From Thioalkalivibrio sp. ALJ3 (lineage in GTDB: Bacteria > Pseudomonadota > Gammaproteobacteria > Ectothiorhodospirales > Ectothiorhodospiraceae), in contig NZ_KB897905.1 of NCBI RefSeq assembly GCF_000377205.1, positions 124,001-188,000 of the forward strand: 64,000 bases of DNA. The letters are read 5' to 3'. A program made the position numbers and the translations under genes. Below, piece after piece: positions 27,802 to 36,758 of this stretch. Position 1 is the first letter of the stretch. Every line of letters starts with the position of its first letter. The notes under the pieces were generated by a model, which had not been told where the DNA came from, searched no databases, and was given only the letters and a program-made list of their open reading frames with translations.

Positions 27802-27945
27802 GGCGAATCCCTTTTAATTCAGGGGGTCTGCCTACATTGTGGACGCTTTTTCTGGAAAAGCAATAGCAAAATTCGTTCTTTATGAGCGAGATATCGCGGT
27901 TTTTGCGTGTGTCATTGCAACTGATGCCTTGCCCAACAAGAACCG

Positions 27946-27964
27946 CAGCCCCTCTCAGGGGCTG
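27946..27964. terminator. stem-loop in AT-rich gap between tsaE and amiC
   Basis: CAGCCCCT-CTC-AGGGGCTG, a perfect 8-bp stem. On the plus strand it is followed by GATTTG and, ten bases later, a run of six T. It may terminate a plus-strand transcript or, less well, the tsaE transcript. The whole gap 27802-27991 is notably AT-rich and also holds GCTTTT/AAAAGC around 27846-27862. Confidence 0.45.
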
Positions 27965-27991
27965 GATTTGTTCCATTTTTTCATTGGGTTA

Positions 27992-28456
27992 TCAGGATGA
28001 AGGGGCTTGCGCGGCGCGCGCCCGGTAGTTGGAGGCTGCCGCTCCGGAGACATGGAGCATGCGGCCACTCGGCTCGCACGACTCCAGCCGCACCCTCAGG
28101 TCCGGCTCTGGTAGCCAGCCCGCGCCGCGCTCGGGCCACTCGACCAGCCAGAGCGCCTGCTCGCCAAAGGCCTCGCGCACCCCCAGATACTCCAGCTCCT
28201 CCGGGTCCGCCAGGCGATACAGGTCGAAATGCAGCACGCTGCGCCCGTGGAGTTCGTAGGGCTCCACCAGCGTGTAGGTGGGGCTGCGCACGTTGCCCGC
28301 ATGCCCCAGCGCCTGCAGGAAGCCACGCGTCCAGGTGGTCTTGCCCGCCCCAAGATCCCCCTCCAGGTAGACGATCCGCAGGCCTTCCATCCCCGCAAGG
28401 GCCGCACCGGCCCGCTCCGTGGCCGCGGCGTCCGGCAGCCGGATCCCTGCGTTCAC
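27992..28456 (-). CDS. tsaE: tRNA threonylcarbamoyladenosine biosynthesis ATPase TsaE
   Basis: A 154-residue TsaE, the ATPase that works with TsaB/TsaD to make t6A37 in tRNAs. The P-loop is YLEGDLGAGKTTWTRGFLQALG, switch I is SPTYTLVEPYE and the Walker B region is HFDLYRLADPEELEYLG. A GTG start at 28456 overlaps the nnr stop as GTGA and gives the family length; upstream sequence in frame is low-complexity Gly/Arg. The C-terminus is slightly divergent. Confidence 0.93.
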   Translation of the reverse strand: MNAGIRLPDAAATERAGAALAGMEGLRIVYLEGDLGAGKTTWTRGFLQALGHAGNVRSPTYTLVEPYELHGRSVLHFDLYRLADPEELEYLGVREAFGEQALWLVEWPERGAGWLPEPDLRVRLESCEPSGRMLHVSGAAASNYRARAAQAPSS

Positions 28457-29967
28457 GCCCCCTCCTCCCCGGCTGCGGCCGGAAGCGCATCCGCCAGCTC
28501 GCCCGCCAGCAGCCCGCGCCAGCTGCCCAGCCGCGCGCGCAGGGCCTGGCCCGCCGCACAATGCCACGCTGCCCCGATCTCGGCCGCGGCACGCGCCTCG
28601 AGCCCCTGCGCACGCAGTGCGACGATCACCCCCGTGAGTACGTCCCCGCTACCGGGGACCGCCATGCCAGCATGGCCTCCGGTCACGCAGGTCAGCGGCG
28701 CACCGCCAGCGTCGGCGACCAGCGTCCCGGCCCCCTTGAGCAAACACACGCCGCCGAAGCGCTGCGCCAGCTCGAGCACGGCCCCCGGTCGATTTGCCTC
28801 CACCTCCGCCGCCGGACGATTCAGCAGGCGACCGGCCTCACCCGGATGCGGCGTCAGGACCCAGGAATCCGTCTGACGGGGCGTCGCAGCCAGCAGGTTC
28901 AGGGCATCGGCATCCACCACCAGGGGCACCCCCGCATCCGCGACCGCGTGCCACAGGCGGCGCCCCCACTCCTCTGTGCCCAGCCCCGGCCCCGCCGCGA
29001 TCACATCCACCTGACGGGCCAGGTGCAACAGATCGGCCGGCTCGCGCACCGCCCGCACCATGATTTCGGGCCGGTCGGCATTGGCCCAGGCCGCATGGTC
29101 CTCGTGGGTGGCCAGTGTGACCCGCCCGGCCCCGGCGCGCAGGGCCGCCAGCGCCGTCAGACGGGCCGCCCCGGAGAATCCCGGCGCGCCCCCGACCACC
29201 AGCACATGCCCGGCGTCGCCCTTGTGCGCCCCCGGCCGGCGGGCCGGCAGGCGATCCCGCCAGTCCTCCGGGCCCAGGTGCCGGGCCCGCGGCATCACCT
29301 CCCGGGCTATCTGCTCGGGCAGATCCAGCCGCGCCACCTCCACGGTACCCGCGCAGTCCACGCCCGCGCCCGTGTGCAGGCCCAGCTTGTCGGCAATCAT
29401 GGTCACGGTATGCCGGGCGCGCACCGCGGGTCCCGGCACCGCACCGGTGTCGGCATTGACGCCCGAGGGGATGTCCGCGGCCAGCACGGGCCGCCCGGAG
29501 GCATTCAGGCGCTCGACCACCTCGCCGTAGGCGTCGTGGAGCGGCCGCTCCAGCCCGATACCAAACAGACAGTCGACCCACAGGTCGGCGTCCGCCGGGT
29601 CGAAGCCCTCGAGCGGCGCCACCGCGCCCCCGTGCTCGATCCAGCGCCGATGTGCCTGACGACCATCCGACTCCGGGCGCGCACGCGAAGGACCGCCGTG
29701 GAGCCGTACATCCAGGCCGGTCTGCGCGGCCAGTCGCGCCAGCACGTAGCCGTCGCCCCCGTTGTTGCCGGGGCCACAGAGGATGCCGAGTCGGCGCACA
29801 TCGGGCCAGTGAGCCCTGACGGCCGCCAGAAGGGCCGCCCCGGCGCGCTCCATCAACTCCCCGGGCGCGATCTCCGGCAGGGCCATTCCGGCCGCATCCA
29901 GCGCCCGCATGCCCTCGCTGTCATAGAGCGCGCTGGTCAGGGGGATCACCCCGGGTCCATCATTCAC
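28453..29967 (-). CDS. nnr: bifunctional NAD(P)HX epimerase/dehydratase
   Basis: A 504-residue YjeF-type enzyme that repairs hydrated NAD(P)H. The N-terminal epimerase domain (about 1-215) has RRLGILCGPGNNGGDGYVLARLA and WVDCLFGIGL; the C-terminal dehydratase (about 225-504) has HKGDAGHVLVVGG, AAGPGLG, DADALNLLA and the ATP-site block GSGDVLTGVI. A GTG start at 29967 (V-N-D-G-P-G) fits the family length; the frame upstream is the complement of queG. Only 18 bases separate it from divergent queG. Confidence 0.94.
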   Translation of the reverse strand: MNDGPGVIPLTSALYDSEGMRALDAAGMALPEIAPGELMERAGAALLAAVRAHWPDVRRLGILCGPGNNGGDGYVLARLAAQTGLDVRLHGGPSRARPESDGRQAHRRWIEHGGAVAPLEGFDPADADLWVDCLFGIGLERPLHDAYGEVVERLNASGRPVLAADIPSGVNADTGAVPGPAVRARHTVTMIADKLGLHTGAGVDCAGTVEVARLDLPEQIAREVMPRARHLGPEDWRDRLPARRPGAHKGDAGHVLVVGGAPGFSGAARLTALAALRAGAGRVTLATHEDHAAWANADRPEIMVRAVREPADLLHLARQVDVIAAGPGLGTEEWGRRLWHAVADAGVPLVVDADALNLLAATPRQTDSWVLTPHPGEAGRLLNRPAAEVEANRPGAVLELAQRFGGVCLLKGAGTLVADAGGAPLTCVTGGHAGMAVPGSGDVLTGVIVALRAQGLEARAAAEIGAAWHCAAGQALRARLGSWRGLLAGELADALPAAAGEEGA

Positions 29968-29985
29968 GTTTCTTGCCCCGATCGT

Positions 29986-31137
29986 ATGATTGCCGAAATC
30001 GTGCCTGAGCCTCTCGATCCACGCCAATGTCACGCGCTGGCCGAACAGATTCGGGCCTGGGGCCGCGAACTGGGCTTCCAGGCGCTGCGCATCGCGCCCG
30101 CCACGGTCCCGGAGGCGGATCGCCAGCACCTGGACCGCTGGCTGCAGCAGGGCTCGCACGGCGAGATGGGCTGGATGGCCGAACGCGCCGCACTGCGCCA
30201 CGACCCCGCACAACTGATGCCCGGCGTACAGCGCGTGATCAGCGTGCGCATGGACTACTTTCCTCCGCGCACCCGGCGCCCGGCCATCCAGTTGGCCGAA
30301 CGGCACCGCGCCTATGTCTCCCGCTACGCCCTCGGCCGCGACTACCACAAGCTGATCCGCAAGCGCCTGACCGAACTGGGCCGACGCATCGAGGCCGCGG
30401 CAGGGCCGCACGGCTATCGCGCCTTCACCGACAGCGCGCCCATCCTGGAAAAGGCCCTGGCCGCCCGCGCCGGGCTCGGCTGGATCGGCAAGAACACCAA
30501 CCTGCTCGCCCGCGAGAGCGGCTCCTGGTTCTTTCTGGGCGAGCTGTTTACGGACCTGCCGCTACCGGTGGACGATCCGGTTGGCGAACACTGCGGGGCG
30601 TGTACCGCCTGTCTCGACATCTGCCCGACGCAGGCCTTCCGCGGGCCCTACGACCTGGATGCCCGACGCTGCATCTCGTACCTGACCATCGAGCTGAAGG
30701 GCTCGATCCCCGAAGAGCTGCGCCCGCTGATCGGCAACCGCATCTATGGCTGCGACGACTGCCAGCTGGTCTGCCCGTGGAACCGCTTTGCCGAGGTCTC
30801 CGCCGAGCCCGACTTCGTCGCCCGCCACGGACTGGATGCCGCCAGCCTGGTGGAGCTGTTCGGCTGGGACGAGACCACCTTTCTGCAGCGCACCGAGGGC
30901 ATGGCCATCCGCCGCATCGGCCACGAGCAGTGGCTGCGCAATCTGGCGGTCGCCCTGGGCAATGGCCCGGCTTCGATTGACGCCGAGACGGCCCTTCGCG
31001 CTCGCGCCGACCACCCCTCCGCGCTGGTACGTGAACATGTGGACTGGGCGCTCGGGCAACTGCGCAACCGTCGTGAGCACCCATCCCCGCCGCCCTCGGC
31101 GGACCACCTTTCCCGTCTCACAAAGGCTCCCCAATAG
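29986..31137 (+). CDS. queG: epoxyqueuosine reductase
   Basis: A 383-residue QueG that catalyses the last step of queuosine synthesis on tRNA (epoxyqueuosine to queuosine). It is a cobalamin and iron-sulfur enzyme. The DUF1730 domain includes MDYFPP and SRYALGRDYHKLIRKRL, and LGWIGKNTNLL follows. The two 4Fe-4S motifs are CGACTACLDICPTQAF and CDDCQLVCPWN. The C-terminal HEAT-like segment carries RIGHEQWLRNLAVALGN. The start at MIAEIVPEPLDP gives normal length. Confidence 0.96.
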   Translation: MIAEIVPEPLDPRQCHALAEQIRAWGRELGFQALRIAPATVPEADRQHLDRWLQQGSHGEMGWMAERAALRHDPAQLMPGVQRVISVRMDYFPPRTRRPAIQLAERHRAYVSRYALGRDYHKLIRKRLTELGRRIEAAAGPHGYRAFTDSAPILEKALAARAGLGWIGKNTNLLARESGSWFFLGELFTDLPLPVDDPVGEHCGACTACLDICPTQAFRGPYDLDARRCISYLTIELKGSIPEELRPLIGNRIYGCDDCQLVCPWNRFAEVSAEPDFVARHGLDAASLVELFGWDETTFLQRTEGMAIRRIGHEQWLRNLAVALGNGPASIDAETALRARADHPSALVREHVDWALGQLRNRREHPSPPPSADHLSRLTKAPQ

Positions 31138-31251
31138 ACCGGCACGCAGGCAACGGCAACCGTGGCTTGCCAGCACAACCGCGACAGGTGACACTCGGGA
31201 GCCGACTCCTTTTTCTGCCCGACATCTCACGAAAGGACGCACCCTGTCGCC

Positions 31252-33684
31252 ATGCCCGATCACCCGGACAGCACCCGCTTTCAGCGCCTGTTTGAACAGG
31301 CCCCGGAGGCACAACTGGTGCTCAACTGCACAGGCAGCGTCGTCGCGGCGAACCAGGCCGCGGTACACCTGCTGGGTTACTCACAGGACGAGCTGACCAC
31401 CGGCATCCACATCACCGAACTGGATCTCGAAGCCACACAGGCCGACGTCGACCGCTCGCACGGCCGACCGGACGAGCGCCTGCCGGCCCGCTTCGAGAGC
31501 CGTTTTCGCCGTCGGGACGGAGACGAGTTTCCGGCCGAAATTCATATCAACGCGATACACACCGGCGACGACATCGAGGTTCTGACCACGGTCCGCGACA
31601 TCACTCGACAACAACAGGCAGAACAGGCCCTGCGCGAGGTGGAGACGCAACTGTCGGCCACTATTCGCCACGCCCCCCTGATCTTGTTCGGACTGGACCC
31701 CAATGGAGTTTTCACACTGTCCGAGGGGGCCGCCCTGAACAGTCTGGGCCTGACCCCCGGCGAGGTCGTCGGACAGGACGCTCGCATCCTGTACGCCGAC
31801 TATCCGGCCATCCTGACCGCGATCGATCGCGCCCTTGCCGGAGAGCGCTTCCAGAGCGAGGTCCGCGTCGGCGAGAGCCACTTCGCCATCGCCTGGATGC
31901 CGATGGAGGTTACCCAGTCATCACAACAGGGTGTCCTCGGCGTCGCCTGGGACATCACCTCGCTGCGTGCAGCCGAGGCGAGTACCGCCTCGGAGCGGGA
32001 TCGGCTCCTGACCACACTGCACTCGATCCGCGACGGCGTACTCACCGCGGACACCACCGGACGCCTGACCTATCTCAACCCCTCGGCCCGCGACCTTCTG
32101 GGCGTGGATGCCACGGCGGTGCAGGGCCAGCGCCTCGACGAGGTACTGGAGCTCGAGGACACGCATACCGGCCACCGGGTCATGAACCCGGTTACGCAGT
32201 GCCTGGAAACAGGCATGACCCTCGAATCGCCGGAGCGGGTGCTGCGGCGTCGAGATGGGGCCGCCCGCGTGGTACGCCTGCTGGTCTCGCCCCTGCGCCG
32301 CCCGGACCACCACAGTGAAGGCGTGGTGGTCGTGCTGCACGATCACACCGAGCTGTGGCGGATGACCCAGCAACTGAATCACCAGGCGACCCACGACGAA
32401 CTCACCGGCCTGTGTAACCGGCGCGAATTCGAACGCCGACTGGACGAGGCCCTGCGTACCCTGGAAGAGGGCGATACGCCCCACGCGCTGTTCTACATGG
32501 ATCTGGACCAGTTCAAGATCATCAACGACACCTGCGGCCACCAGGCCGGGGATGCACTGCTGCGCGAGTTGGCCGACCTGCTGCCGACGCATATCCGCGA
32601 CAGCGACACCCTGGCGCGGCTTGGGGGCGACGAGTTTGGCCTGCTACTGACGCACTGCCCGGTGGGGCGTGCGGAGGCCATCGGCAAGAAGCTCCTGACG
32701 ACTGCCCAGGGCCTGCGTTTCTCCTGGCAGGACCGCCGCTTCGATGTGGGCATGAGCATCGGCCTGGTCCCGATCGAGGGCGCCGGCCAGAACCTCCCCG
32801 AGGTGCTCAGCCAAGCCGATTCCGCCTGCTACGTGGCCAAGGATCTCGGGCGCAACCGGCTCTACACCTGGAAACCCTCCGACCAGATCCTGCGTCGGCG
32901 TCATGGCGAGATGGAGTGGGTCGGGCGCTTGCGCACCGCGCTGGAGGAGGCCCGGTTCGTCGCCTACGCGCAGCCGGTCAAGCCCCTTGGCGGCACCGAC
33001 CTGCCGCTGGACCATGCCGAGATCCTGCTGCGTCTGCACGGCGAGGACGGCACCCTGATCGCCCCGGGTGCCTTTATACCGGCCGCCGAGCGGTACCACC
33101 TGATGCCCGAGATCGATCGCCACGTGGTCGAGCTCGTGTTCAGCCAACTGGCCGATCACCGGGACCAGAACCCGGATCATGCCCCAGTCGTGGTGTCGAT
33201 CAACCTGTCAGGGCAGTCACTGGCGCAGGACGGGATGCTCGAGTTCATTACCAGCCGCATGAGCCAGTTCCGCATTCAGGCACAGCAGGTCATCTTCGAG
33301 GTCACCGAAACCGCTGCGATCAGCCATCACGACCGCGCGCAGGGGCTGATTCGCGCATTGCGCTACATGGGCTGCCGCTTCTCCCTGGACGACTTCGGCA
33401 GCGGGCTGTCCTCGTTCGGCTATCTGAAGAACCTGCCGGTCGACTTCCTCAAGGTGGATGGCAGCTTCGTCCGCGATATCGCGACCAACGCCGTCGATGC
33501 GGCGATGGTCACCGCGATCCACCGCGTCGGCCATGTACTCGGGCTGCGCACCATCGCCGAGTGCGTGGAATCCGAGGAGACCATGGATCACCTGCGCGAG
33601 ATCGGGCTCGACTTCGTACAGGGCTATTACCTGGCCAGGCCGATTCCGCTGACCGATTACCTCAGCGATCTTTGCAGTTCCTGA
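31252..33684 (+). CDS. PAS-GGDEF-EAL cyclic-di-GMP turnover protein
   Basis: An 810-residue cytoplasmic signalling protein without membrane segments. PAS-like domains lie at about 8-120, 130-245 and 255-370. A GGDEF cyclase domain (about 375-545) has an intact RLGGDEF near 458 and an upstream RDSD that fits the inhibitory I-site RxxD. An EAL domain (about 560-805) has its signature as HAEILLRL. The other catalytic residues are present: Asn of SINLSGQS, Glu of FEVTETA, LDDFGSG, Lys of FLKVDG and AECVES. Both activities are therefore possible. It is transcribed alone. Confidence 0.93.
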   Translation: MPDHPDSTRFQRLFEQAPEAQLVLNCTGSVVAANQAAVHLLGYSQDELTTGIHITELDLEATQADVDRSHGRPDERLPARFESRFRRRDGDEFPAEIHINAIHTGDDIEVLTTVRDITRQQQAEQALREVETQLSATIRHAPLILFGLDPNGVFTLSEGAALNSLGLTPGEVVGQDARILYADYPAILTAIDRALAGERFQSEVRVGESHFAIAWMPMEVTQSSQQGVLGVAWDITSLRAAEASTASERDRLLTTLHSIRDGVLTADTTGRLTYLNPSARDLLGVDATAVQGQRLDEVLELEDTHTGHRVMNPVTQCLETGMTLESPERVLRRRDGAARVVRLLVSPLRRPDHHSEGVVVVLHDHTELWRMTQQLNHQATHDELTGLCNRREFERRLDEALRTLEEGDTPHALFYMDLDQFKIINDTCGHQAGDALLRELADLLPTHIRDSDTLARLGGDEFGLLLTHCPVGRAEAIGKKLLTTAQGLRFSWQDRRFDVGMSIGLVPIEGAGQNLPEVLSQADSACYVAKDLGRNRLYTWKPSDQILRRRHGEMEWVGRLRTALEEARFVAYAQPVKPLGGTDLPLDHAEILLRLHGEDGTLIAPGAFIPAAERYHLMPEIDRHVVELVFSQLADHRDQNPDHAPVVVSINLSGQSLAQDGMLEFITSRMSQFRIQAQQVIFEVTETAAISHHDRAQGLIRALRYMGCRFSLDDFGSGLSSFGYLKNLPVDFLKVDGSFVRDIATNAVDAAMVTAIHRVGHVLGLRTIAECVESEETMDHLREIGLDFVQGYYLARPIPLTDYLSDLCSS

Positions 33685-33798
33685 CCGGGCTTGAACCCTG
33701 GCCTGACGCCTCAACCCTTCAGATAGCCAACGCTTTCGCCTTGCCGCGGGCAAGCTGTTAGCGTGCGCCCATTCTCAACTGATCAACCGTGGGACCCC

Positions 33799-34590
33799 AT
33801 GCCGTATTCGGAAGAACAGATCACCTCGACCCATCGCTGGTCGGACAAAACCTTTAGCTTCAAGACCACGCGCCCGGAAGGCCTGAAGTTCAAGAACGGG
33901 CAGTTCGTGACGCTGGGGCTGCGCCCCGAGGGCAAGCTGATCCCGCGCGCCTACTCGATCGTCTCCGAACCGGAGGCCGAGGAATTGGAGTTCCTGAGCA
34001 TCCACGTGCCCGATGGCGCACTGACCAGCCGCCTGGCCCAGGCTGGACCGGGCGATTCGGTCTGGATCAACACCAAGGTCACCGGTTCGCTAACCTTCGA
34101 CTACGTGCAGCCCGGACGCACCCTGTACATGCTGGCCACGGGGACGGGGCTGGCCCCGTTCATCTCGCTCATCCGCAGCCCGGAGCTGTTCGAGCACTTC
34201 GAAAACGCAGTGCTGGTACACAGCGTGCGTACCGTCGAGGAGCTGGCCTACCGCCAGGAGATCGAGTCGCGCATCAGCGACCGCCTGCGCTACGTGCCGA
34301 CGGTGACGCGCGAGAACCACGACTTCGCCTGCCCGATCGCACAGCAGCCGTATGACAACAACCAGCGCGGGGCCGACATGTTCCGCTCCGGCGAGCTGTT
34401 CCAGATCCTCAGCCTGCCCCCGGCGGATCCGGAGCACGACCGCGTGATGCTCTGCGGCAATCCGGCGATGAACCGCGAAATGAGCGAGTGGCTGGTTGAA
34501 CACGGCTGGACCCAGACCAACTACAAGGGGGTCGGCAACTTCACCGTGGAACAGGCCTTCGTGACCACGATGTCCGACTCGGACGACTGA
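33799..34590 (+). CDS. fpr: ferredoxin--NADP reductase
   Basis: A 263-residue FAD-dependent reductase of the bacterial Fpr class, which shuttles electrons between NADPH and ferredoxin or flavodoxin. The FAD motif is RAYSIVSEP, followed by LATGTGLAPFISLI for the nucleotide-binding fold and MLCGNPAMNREMSEWLVEHG for NADP. The C-terminus NYKGVGNFTVEQAFV is typical of subclass I. The start was set at MPYSEEQITSTHRWSD. It is convergent with the DnaJ-related gene, whose stop codon begins at the next base. Confidence 0.94.
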   Translation: MPYSEEQITSTHRWSDKTFSFKTTRPEGLKFKNGQFVTLGLRPEGKLIPRAYSIVSEPEAEELEFLSIHVPDGALTSRLAQAGPGDSVWINTKVTGSLTFDYVQPGRTLYMLATGTGLAPFISLIRSPELFEHFENAVLVHSVRTVEELAYRQEIESRISDRLRYVPTVTRENHDFACPIAQQPYDNNQRGADMFRSGELFQILSLPPADPEHDRVMLCGNPAMNREMSEWLVEHGWTQTNYKGVGNFTVEQAFVTTMSDSDD

Positions 34591-35196
34591 CTATTTCTGA
34601 GCCAGTAGCACCCAGCGCGCCGCATTGATCCGCTGCAGGGCGGCCGTATCACCACCCCGGTCGGGGTGGTGGCGCTGCGCCAGGCGACGGTACTGCTGCC
34701 GGATCGCATCCGCATCGACCGGATCCTCCAGCCCCAGCACCTCGAGCGCCTGTTCACGCCGCTCGTCGCATGCCAATTGCGACCAGAACTCGCCCAGCAG
34801 TGCCTCCACCGCGGCCGCGTCCATCCCCTCCAGCCGCGTCAGATCCAGGTAGTAGCTCCGCAGGGGGTCAGCCCGAGCGGGCACCCCGGATGCCGTGTCC
34901 ACCGCCCGTAGCGGCTCGATCCCGATATCCAGACAGTGGATACGCAGCCATTCGCCCCCCTGCGCCAGCACATCGCGCAGCCGGTACAGGCAATGGAACA
35001 GCAGGAAATGGGTCTGGAACAGGCTCAGCGGCTCCTGCAGGCGCGCCACGGCGAACGGCTCCACCCCCTGATCGTGCAGTTGCGCAATCAGGGCATGCTC
35101 GGTGCATCCCCGAGGGTTCGCACGCAGGGACTCCAGCACCCGTTCCAGCAGCGCCGCGTCCACCGGCGAACCGGCCGGGCGATCCCCATTGCTCAT
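34591..35196 (-). CDS. DnaJ-related domain protein
   Basis: A 201-residue protein with an N-terminal DNAJ-related domain (about 10-125; TEHALIAQLHDQGVEPFA, LFQTHFLLFHCLYRLRD) and a C-terminal J-domain (about 145-201) with the HPD motif in QRHHPDRGGDTAALQRINAA. It should stimulate an Hsp70 partner; the client is unknown. The start overlaps the ychJ stop by four bases, which supports co-translation and excludes the longer antisense-like extension. Confidence 0.88.
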   Translation of the reverse strand: MSNGDRPAGSPVDAALLERVLESLRANPRGCTEHALIAQLHDQGVEPFAVARLQEPLSLFQTHFLLFHCLYRLRDVLAQGGEWLRIHCLDIGIEPLRAVDTASGVPARADPLRSYYLDLTRLEGMDAAAVEALLGEFWSQLACDERREQALEVLGLEDPVDADAIRQQYRRLAQRHHPDRGGDTAALQRINAARWVLLAQK

Positions 35197-35600
35197 GCGC
35201 CTGGAAACTCCCCGTCGACATAGACCCAGTGCCCGTCCTCGCGGCAAAAGTGGCTGCGCTCGTGCAGGCGCACCCCCTGGCCGCGCACCCGCGAACGGGC
35301 GACGAACTCGACCCAGCCCTCCCGATCCTCCGGCCCACCTGCTTCGGTCGCGCGGATCGTCAGACCGAGCCAGCGCTGATCGGGCTCCAGCGACAGGGAT
35401 TCGGGGCGTGTCGCGGTAGCCCACGTAACCAGCAGGTAGTCCTCGCGACCCTCCACGAAGGCAGCGTAGCGCGAGCGCATCAGCGCCTCCGCCGTCGGGG
35501 CCACGGCCGTGCCGTCCAGATACCGCCCGCAGCAAGCCGTACGGTCCAGCCCGGATCCACAGGCGCATGCGTCCCCCTTCCTGCGGCTGGCCTTGCCCAA
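35193..35600 (-). CDS. YchJ-family SEC-C motif protein
   Basis: A 135-residue YchJ-like protein. A Cys cluster CACGSGLDRTACCGRY lies near residues 12-27, and HFCREDGHWVYVDGEFPG closes a cystatin/NTF2-like fold with YAAFVEGREDYLLVTW. A second Cys ligand near the C-terminus would complete a zinc site. The molecular function of YchJ is not established. Start MGKASRRKGDACACG. Forms a two-gene unit with the DnaJ-related gene. Confidence 0.88.
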   Translation of the reverse strand: MGKASRRKGDACACGSGLDRTACCGRYLDGTAVAPTAEALMRSRYAAFVEGREDYLLVTWATATRPESLSLEPDQRWLGLTIRATEAGGPEDREGWVEFVARSRVRGQGVRLHERSHFCREDGHWVYVDGEFPGA

Positions 35601-35741
35601 GCGATATCCCCCCTACGTCTGCGCCCCCAGCATGCCCGAGCCATTGCCCCGGGTCGAACCCGCACTTGTTGGGAAAAAATTCCCAAAGCTGGCCTTCCGC
35701 GCATGGAAACGTTAGGTTGCGAAGGCCTCCTGGAGAAACCA

Positions 35742-36587
35742 ATGGCCAACATCCTGATCATGGGCTGCGGCGATCTCGGCTGCGGGGTCGGAGAACGACT
35801 CGCTGCTGCCGGGCATTCGGTCTGGGGCCTGCGACGCCAGCCTGAGCGCATCCCGGAACCGATCCGGCCGCTGGCCGGCGACTTCGCCTGCGCGGACGCG
35901 CTGCCACCACTCCCCCCGGCGCTGGATACCGTCTATTTCATCGCTACCCCGGGCGAGTTCACCGAGGAGGCCTACCGCCGCGCCTATGTCGACGGTCTGC
36001 GCAACACCCTCGCCGCGCTGGAGCAGGGACATCAGCGGCCGCGCCGCATCGTGTTTGTCTCCAGTACCTCGGTGTTTGGCGCCGACGACGGCCGCTGGGT
36101 GGACGAGACCAGCCCCGCCGAGCCCACCCGCTTCTCCGGACGCTGCCTGCTGGAAGCCGAGCAGTTGCTGGCCGACAGCGCGTTTGCCGGCGTGGTCGTA
36201 CGCTTTGGCGGCATCTATGGGCCGGGGCGCGAGTACCACCTGCGCAAGGTCCGCGAGGGCGTGCGCGGCCAGCACGAAGCACCGGTCTGGACCAACCGCA
36301 TCCACCGCGAGGATTGCGTGGGTCTGCTGACCCATCTGTTTCATCTGGACACCCCCGAACCGCTTTACCTGGGCGTCGATGACGCCCCGGCGTTGCGGCA
36401 TGAACTGCTCGGCTGGCTGGCGCAGAAGTTGGCGATCGATCCGCCGGGGACGCCGCCGATGCCGGCCGGTGATGTTCGCGGAAAACGCTGCCGCAACGAC
36501 CGGCTGCATGCCAGTGGTTATCGACTGCGCTACCCCGACTACCGCACCGGCTATCGTGCGCTGCTCGACCGGCTCGCCACCACCTGA
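35742..36587 (+). CDS. YeeZ-like NAD(P)-dependent epimerase/dehydratase
   Basis: A 281-residue extended/atypical SDR. The Rossmann motif at the N-terminus is ILIMGCGDLGCGVGERLAAAG, followed by VFVSSTSVFG and VVVRFGGIYGPGREYHLRKV. The usual Tyr-x3-Lys is absent (SGRCLLEAEQ at that place), as in the YeeZ/SDR_a group. NHREDC-like residues appear as RIHREDCVGLL. The substrate is unknown. A GGAG precedes the ATG. It starts 141 bases from divergent ychJ. Confidence 0.86.
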   Translation: MANILIMGCGDLGCGVGERLAAAGHSVWGLRRQPERIPEPIRPLAGDFACADALPPLPPALDTVYFIATPGEFTEEAYRRAYVDGLRNTLAALEQGHQRPRRIVFVSSTSVFGADDGRWVDETSPAEPTRFSGRCLLEAEQLLADSAFAGVVVRFGGIYGPGREYHLRKVREGVRGQHEAPVWTNRIHREDCVGLLTHLFHLDTPEPLYLGVDDAPALRHELLGWLAQKLAIDPPGTPPMPAGDVRGKRCRNDRLHASGYRLRYPDYRTGYRALLDRLATT

Positions 36588-36758
36588 GCCACACCCTCAC
36601 GCCTTTCAGACTAGGCATGGTTCGTCGGCTGGTGTTTACGGTGGCTTCGTCCAGCCGCCTGCCTTGTTGTGGCAGGCCTTGGTTCGGCATCCGGTGTTTA
36701 TGTGCCTTCGGTCCGCACTCTGCCATGCGCTCACTCGCGAGCGCGCGCCGGGGGGCAG
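36588..36758. other. non-coding stretch after yeeZ-like gene
   Basis: First part of the 397-base gap between the epimerase and fur genes. I see no credible gene: the open frames show no domain or codon pattern. Partial repeats of GGTTCG and GTGTTTA occur at about 36618-36710, suggesting a decayed repetitive segment. Confidence 0.4.

Noticed and set aside
27997-29985. A long in-frame extension upstream of queG (1046 codons in total)
   Set aside because: It runs antisense through tsaE and nnr and is Pro/Arg/Ala-rich; QueG begins at ATG 29986, matching the family length.
33737-33755. CTTGCC/GGCAAG stem after the GGDEF-EAL gene as a terminator
   Set aside because: Only six pairs and no T-run; too weak to annotate.
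34770-35741. Extension of the yeeZ-like frame upstream across ychJ and the DnaJ-related gene
   Set aside because: Antisense to two recognisable genes; the Rossmann fold begins at the ATG at 35742.
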